From Desulfobacterales bacterium (GTDB taxonomy: Bacteria; Desulfobacterota; Desulfobulbia; Desulfobulbales; BM004), in contig JAUXHH010000009.1 in assembly GCA_030621655.1 (NCBI GenBank), forward strand, positions 1 to 17,445: 17,445 nucleotides of DNA, given 5' to 3'. The notes under the pieces were generated by a model, which had not been told where the DNA came from, did no database searches, and saw nothing but the letters and a program-made list of their open reading frames with translations. Positions 14,379 through 17,445 of the stretch are shown here, piece by piece; positions within the stretch are counted from its first letter, which is position 1, and each line of letters opens with the position of its first letter. Made by a program: the position numbers and the translations under genes.

Positions 14379-15089
14379 ATGAATAGTACAAACACAAATC
14401 CTGCTGAACACGAAGTACAGCACCTTATTGAGATCCGTGGTATCGGCAAAGACTACCAGGATGGCGAAACCACGGTCCAGGCGATCAAGCAGATGGACTT
14501 TTATATTGATGACGGCGAGTTTGTCGCCATTATGGGCCAGTCCGGTTCCGGCAAGTCCACCCTGCTCTCCATCCTTGGTGGGCTCAACCATCCAAGCCGC
14601 GGGGAAATTCTGCTCGACACCCTTGATATTTATGGACTTTCCAGTGAACAGCGGGCCGATCTGCGCAGCGAATATATCGGCGTGATCTTCCAGTCATTCC
14701 AGTTGATTCCCTATCTGACCGTTCTGGAGAACGTCAAGCTTCCCCTGGCTATCACCGGGAAAAAGGGTAAACAGCAGGATAAAATGGCCCGTGATGTGCT
14801 GGCCAAGGTTGGGCTGACAGGTAAGGCGAACCGACTCCCTGACCAGCTTTCCGGAGGTGAACAGGAGCGGGTTGCCATTGCCAGGGCAATAGTCAACAAA
14901 CCGCCGATTCTCCTGGCAGATGAACCAACCGGTAGCCTGGACAGTAAAACTGCCGACGAGATCCTGGCCCTGCTTAAAGAACTGAATGAAAAAGGGCAGA
15001 CCATCATCATGGTTACCCACAACCCGGATGCCTGTAAAGATACGACCAGGACCATCCAAGTGAAGGATGGCTCATGTTATGCACATTGA
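14379..15089 (+). CDS. ABC transporter ATP-binding protein, MacB/LolD type
   Basis: The 236-residue ATPase powers the permease encoded 27 nt upstream. All motifs are intact: Walker A GQSGSGKST (53-61), Q-loop Gln105, signature LSGGEQERVAIARA (157-170), Walker B ILLADE (177-182), D-loop SLD (186-188) and the switch His214 in MVTHNPD. VIFQSFQLIPYLTVLENV is typical of the LolD/MacB group. AGG precedes the ATG by 7 nt. It is the last gene of the cassette. A series of hairpins ending in a strong terminator follows, so the operon most likely runs from 11257 to about 15297. Confidence 0.92.
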   Translation: MNSTNTNPAEHEVQHLIEIRGIGKDYQDGETTVQAIKQMDFYIDDGEFVAIMGQSGSGKSTLLSILGGLNHPSRGEILLDTLDIYGLSSEQRADLRSEYIGVIFQSFQLIPYLTVLENVKLPLAITGKKGKQQDKMARDVLAKVGLTGKANRLPDQLSGGEQERVAIARAIVNKPPILLADEPTGSLDSKTADEILALLKELNEKGQTIIMVTHNPDACKDTTRTIQVKDGSCYAH

Positions 15090-15120
15090 TAGAATAAAAT
15101 TTCAAATATCTCTGCCCGGT

Positions 15121-15211
15121 GTGTGCTCTTTACCCGATAGCCTCCCAGGCTGACAGAGCACCACGCCCCTCCTCTGTCACCGAACCCCTATGATAAACTA
15201 GAGATTCGGTG
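15121..15211 (+). other. Pair of stable hairpins in the 3' region of the ABC operon
   Basis: Hairpin A pairs GTGCTCT (15123-15129) with AGAGCAC (15155-15161), with an inner stem AGCCT-CCC-AGGCT (15139-15151). Hairpin B pairs CACCGAA (15178-15184) with TTCGGTG (15205-15211) across a 20-nt loop. Neither is followed by a T-tract. With the terminator at 15232-15297 they make three stems in a row, which could be a stable 3' UTR or a small RNA. No reading frame was supported here. Confidence 0.45.
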
Positions 15212-15231
15212 CCACACAACGCCCAAGCCCA

Positions 15232-15297
15232 GAGGGCCATCCGCTTAACAGCACGGGCAGAGATTGCATGCTGTTAAGAGGGTGGCCCTCAATTTTT
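15232..15297 (+). terminator. Strong intrinsic terminator of the cassette
   Basis: GAGGGCCA (15232-15239) pairs with TGGCCCTC (15283-15290). The stem continues inward with a U-G pair, two GC pairs, one G-A mismatch and ten perfect pairs (CTTAACAGCA, 15244-15253, with TGCTGTTAAG, 15269-15278), closing on a 15-nt loop. About 21 pairs form in all. AATTTTT follows, so it works on the plus strand. The stem is much longer than a normal terminator. Confidence 0.75.
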
Positions 15298-15405
15298 CAG
15301 CAGCCGACGATCTCACAATACAACCCAGCCAATAGTACTAGTTTTATGCTAGCACTACACTGTAATCCTTCTATTCTTTAATAGTTCGGCAATATAGGGT
15401 ATGGT

Positions 15406-15432
15406 GGTTGAAATTATATTGATATTTCAACC
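15406..15432 (+). promoter_or_regulatory. 9-bp perfect inverted repeat upstream of the REC-PAS-LuxR gene
   Basis: GGTTGAAAT (15406-15414) and ATTTCAACC (15424-15432) are perfect inverted copies around a 9-bp AT-rich centre. The repeat is centred 55 bp before the ATG at 15474 and could be an operator, perhaps for autoregulation, or an mRNA hairpin. The rest of 15298-15473 shows a TGCTAGCA palindrome near 15347 and no clear -35/-10 pair. Confidence 0.45.
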
Positions 15433-15473
15433 TCTTAAAGCAAAATATCACCTTCAAACCTCAGGAGAAAATA

Positions 15474-16727
15474 ATGACCGTTGCCAAAATTCTTGTCATA
15501 GACGATGAACCTGCCCTGCAGAAGGCTATGCAGAAAGCTTTAAAAAACGAAAACTACGATATTATTTTTGCCGACAATGGTCTGGAAGGGCTTGAGCTGT
15601 TAAAAAAGGAAAAGCCGAATCTGGTATTGCTTGATCTGCGTATGCCCAAGTTGGATGGTTTAGGATTCCTGGAAAAAATAAATATCAAGCCGGATGACCC
15701 CTATAGTGTTGTTATCATCACCGGGCACGGCAATGACAGGGAAGTGGAGAGAAGCTTTGAGCTCGGAGTTAACTTTTTTCTGCATAAACCTTTAAGCCTT
15801 GTAGAAGTACGCTGCCTTGCAAGACGTTGCCTTGAAATAAAAGCAGTCGAAAAGGAACTGCGGGAACATCGCCACTCCCTTGAAAAACTCGTCACACAAA
15901 GAACAAAGGCCCTCATAAGCCAGGTACGCTTCCAGCAGAACCTGATCGATTCAATTCCTGTTCCAGTTTATTTTAAGGATACAGACCTGAACTACCTTGG
16001 TTGCAACAGGGCATTTGAAGAAACGCTTGGCTTTACAAAGGAACATATTGTCGGCAAGACAGTACATGATATCCTGCCGGAGAAACTTGCCAGGATTCAT
16101 CACCAGAAAGACCTGCAACTCCTGCAAGCCGGTGAAATCAAACACTATGAAGTATCTTCAGCATACCCTAATGGCAAGAAACATGACCTGCTTGTTTTTA
16201 AGGCTCTGTTTCACAATAAAGACGGTTCTGTGGAGGGGTTGATAGGAACCAACCTGGACATATCAGAAAGAAAGCAGGCCCAACTCCAGCTTGAACTGCA
16301 TGCCGAAGAACTTGAAAATGCCAACACCGCTCTACGCGTGCTTCTGAAACAGGTTAATGAAAATAAAACCGATATGGAAAGCAAAGTTCTTGATAATTTT
16401 GCCCGCCTTGTAAACCCCTATCTCGACACCCTGGAAGCAAACCTGGCCAACACCCCGCAACAGGAATACATCAAGGTGATCCAGGAAAATATCAAAAAGA
16501 TTACCTCCGCTTTTTCCCAAAAACTTTCTTCAAGTTACATCGGATTAAGCCCCAGGGAAATACAGGTGGCAGACCTCGTGCGGCATGGGAGAACAAATAA
16601 GGAGTCTGCCGGGGTTCTCAATGTTTCAATTAATGCGGTGGAGTTTCACAGGAACAATCTGAGAAGAAAACTGGGCTTACAAAACAAGAAGGTCAACCTC
16701 AGGACGTATCTGCTCTCAATGGATTAA
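15474..16727 (+). CDS. Response regulator with REC, PAS and LuxR-type DNA-binding domains
   Basis: The 417-residue protein begins with a receiver domain (acidic pair D10/D11, phospho-acceptor Asp54 in LVLLDLRMPKLDG, Thr83, Lys105). A short coiled coil follows, then a PAS domain (about 148-262, from NLIDSIPVPVYFKDTDLNYLG to GTNLDISERKQAQ). A second helical linker (about 265-345) contains ESKVLDNFARLVNPYLDTLE. A LuxR/GerE helix-turn-helix closes the protein (LSPREIQVADLVRHGRTNKE, then INAVEFHRNNLRRKLGL). It should act as a transcription factor that integrates phosphorylation with a ligand or redox input through PAS. No kinase gene is adjacent, so its partner is unknown. AGGAG lies 6 nt before the ATG. 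It stands alone after the cassette terminator. Confidence 0.9.
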   Translation: MTVAKILVIDDEPALQKAMQKALKNENYDIIFADNGLEGLELLKKEKPNLVLLDLRMPKLDGLGFLEKINIKPDDPYSVVIITGHGNDREVERSFELGVNFFLHKPLSLVEVRCLARRCLEIKAVEKELREHRHSLEKLVTQRTKALISQVRFQQNLIDSIPVPVYFKDTDLNYLGCNRAFEETLGFTKEHIVGKTVHDILPEKLARIHHQKDLQLLQAGEIKHYEVSSAYPNGKKHDLLVFKALFHNKDGSVEGLIGTNLDISERKQAQLQLELHAEELENANTALRVLLKQVNENKTDMESKVLDNFARLVNPYLDTLEANLANTPQQEYIKVIQENIKKITSAFSQKLSSSYIGLSPREIQVADLVRHGRTNKESAGVLNVSINAVEFHRNNLRRKLGLQNKKVNLRTYLLSMD

Positions 16728-16861
16728 TACGACAGGGGACGAAGAAGCAAAATACGCTAAATTCGTGTTGCAATAAATGTGAGTCTAAATGGTCCTTTTC
16801 TAGAGAGTAGAAGAACAGAGCGAATTATTATGATGCACCGACGTATTATTGCACTGATAAA

Positions 16862-17344
16862 CTATGACATCACATAATGTCCCAACGGTCCGTCAAAAGC
16901 AAACTCATCGGATCTTTCAAACTCGCAGCCAACAGAGTTTTTACGGACATCCCTGACAGTAACCTCTTTGTTGACCTCAGTCCGGTGCTCATCATCAAGA
17001 GCAAATTCTACGGTCACCTCATCACCCACTCTAAAATCTTGTGCATCTAAACTGGTAAATTGCAGGCCGCCAACAGAAATATCCCGGATGACAAGATTTC
17101 CGCTACTGTTATTCTTTGAATGATTGGTATAGGTCCCTCTCAAAAATGTTTTCTTGCGAACTCTTTTGCGGAACTCAAGACTGACCATAAACTTTTTACT
17201 GCAACTGCATTTAACTTTAAGTTTGTGTTTATAGCCCCTGAATGAATCTACAGGGATAACTTTCTGGCGGCCGCAATGCGGACAATTTAATACAGCTGTA
17301 TTGTCCGGCCTGACATATGTTTTAGAAACTTCAGATTCTGCCAT
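16862..17344 (-). CDS. PilZ-domain protein with an N-terminal zinc-ribbon-like motif
   Basis: The 160-residue protein is likely a cyclic-di-GMP receptor. Residues 15-50 hold CPHCG (C21, C24) and CSC (C46, C48), spaced like a small zinc ribbon. The PilZ domain follows with both binding motifs: RxxxR as RKRVR (59-63) and DxSxxG as DISVGG (88-93). The remaining beta-barrel strands can be followed to EVTVRDVRKNSVGCEFE near residue 140. Because both motifs are intact, cyclic-di-GMP binding is expected. The start at 17344 has no strong Shine-Dalgarno. It is convergent with the REC-PAS-LuxR gene; the 134-bp gap between them shows no convincing terminator. Its target cannot be told from here. Confidence 0.85.
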   Translation of the reverse strand: MAESEVSKTYVRPDNTAVLNCPHCGRQKVIPVDSFRGYKHKLKVKCSCSKKFMVSLEFRKRVRKKTFLRGTYTNHSKNNSSGNLVIRDISVGGLQFTSLDAQDFRVGDEVTVEFALDDEHRTEVNKEVTVRDVRKNSVGCEFERSDEFAFDGPLGHYVMS

Positions 17345-17445
17345 GATCGCATTCTTATCTAAGGGTTAATTAAAATTGAAGGACATCACTAAAAAATATT
17401 CTTGTTTCATCATTTAATCAATATGGTTCTCATATATAAAGACAA

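Noticed and set aside
15232..15290. Integron attC-like site (GCTTAAC ... GTTAAG)
   Set aside because: The palindrome is too short, the right core does not fit GTTRRRY, there are no extrahelical bases, and a T-tract makes a terminator the better reading.
16725..16848. TAATACG ... CGTATTA inverted pair flanking the gap between the last two genes
   Set aside because: Seven bases separated by 110 bp are expected by chance; no transposase gene or target duplication is present.
1..17445. CRISPR arrays, insertion sequences, phage genes, restriction or toxin-antitoxin genes
   Set aside because: I looked for short regular repeats, transposase or integrase motifs and defence-type domains on both strands and saw none.

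Overview
The window looks like chromosome from a Gram-negative, probably sulfate-reducer-like bacterium of the Desulfobacterota (Desulfobulbales-like). This is inferred from the mix of a TatT-type TRAP transporter, an NtrB/NtrC-like pair with a sigma-54 promoter, exported lipoproteins, a PilZ protein and the rimP-nusA-ylxR-infB order. No marker in the window fixes the taxon.

Bases 1-4386 are on the minus strand. A strong promoter drives tRNA-Gly(CCC). A structured leader and an intrinsic terminator follow, then rimP, nusA, ylxR and the 5' part of infB, which runs off the window at base 1. This mirrors the E. coli metY-rimP-nusA-infB arrangement. NusA ends in an extra 50-residue module that is 74% identical to the first domain of the IF-2 encoded just downstream. 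A TIGR00725/LOG-like nucleotide-binding protein lies upstream of the tRNA.

Bases 4544-8258 (plus) form a four-gene TRAP operon: TatT lipoprotein, DctP-type binding protein, DctQ and DctM, closed by a weak terminator. The binding protein appears to have Trp where most TRAP binding proteins have the carboxylate-binding Arg, so its substrate may not be a simple organic acid.

Bases 8448-10994 encode a membrane histidine kinase and a sigma-54-dependent NtrC-family regulator. Downstream lie two similar dyads about 50 bp apart and a near-perfect -24/-12 promoter. These lead into a five-gene cassette (11324-15089): an exported protein with two HMA-like CxxC domains and Cys-rich tails; an FtrD/DUF2318-like lipoprotein with two CxxC pairs; a one-TM protein of unknown family; an FtsX/MacB-type permease with a CxxC in its extracytoplasmic domain; and a MacB/LolD-type ATPase. 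The cassette recalls the FtrD-like plus ABC part of the Campylobacter p19/Ftr1 iron locus, but here it is sigma-54 controlled, has tandem HMA domains and shows no Ftr1 or P19 in view. I read it as a metal- or thiol-handling envelope system and consider it the most interesting part of the window.

Bases 15090-15473 are non-coding: a series of hairpins ending in a very strong terminator, then a 9-bp perfect inverted repeat before a REC-PAS-LuxR regulator (15474-16727). A zinc-ribbon-PilZ protein lies convergently at 16862-17344.
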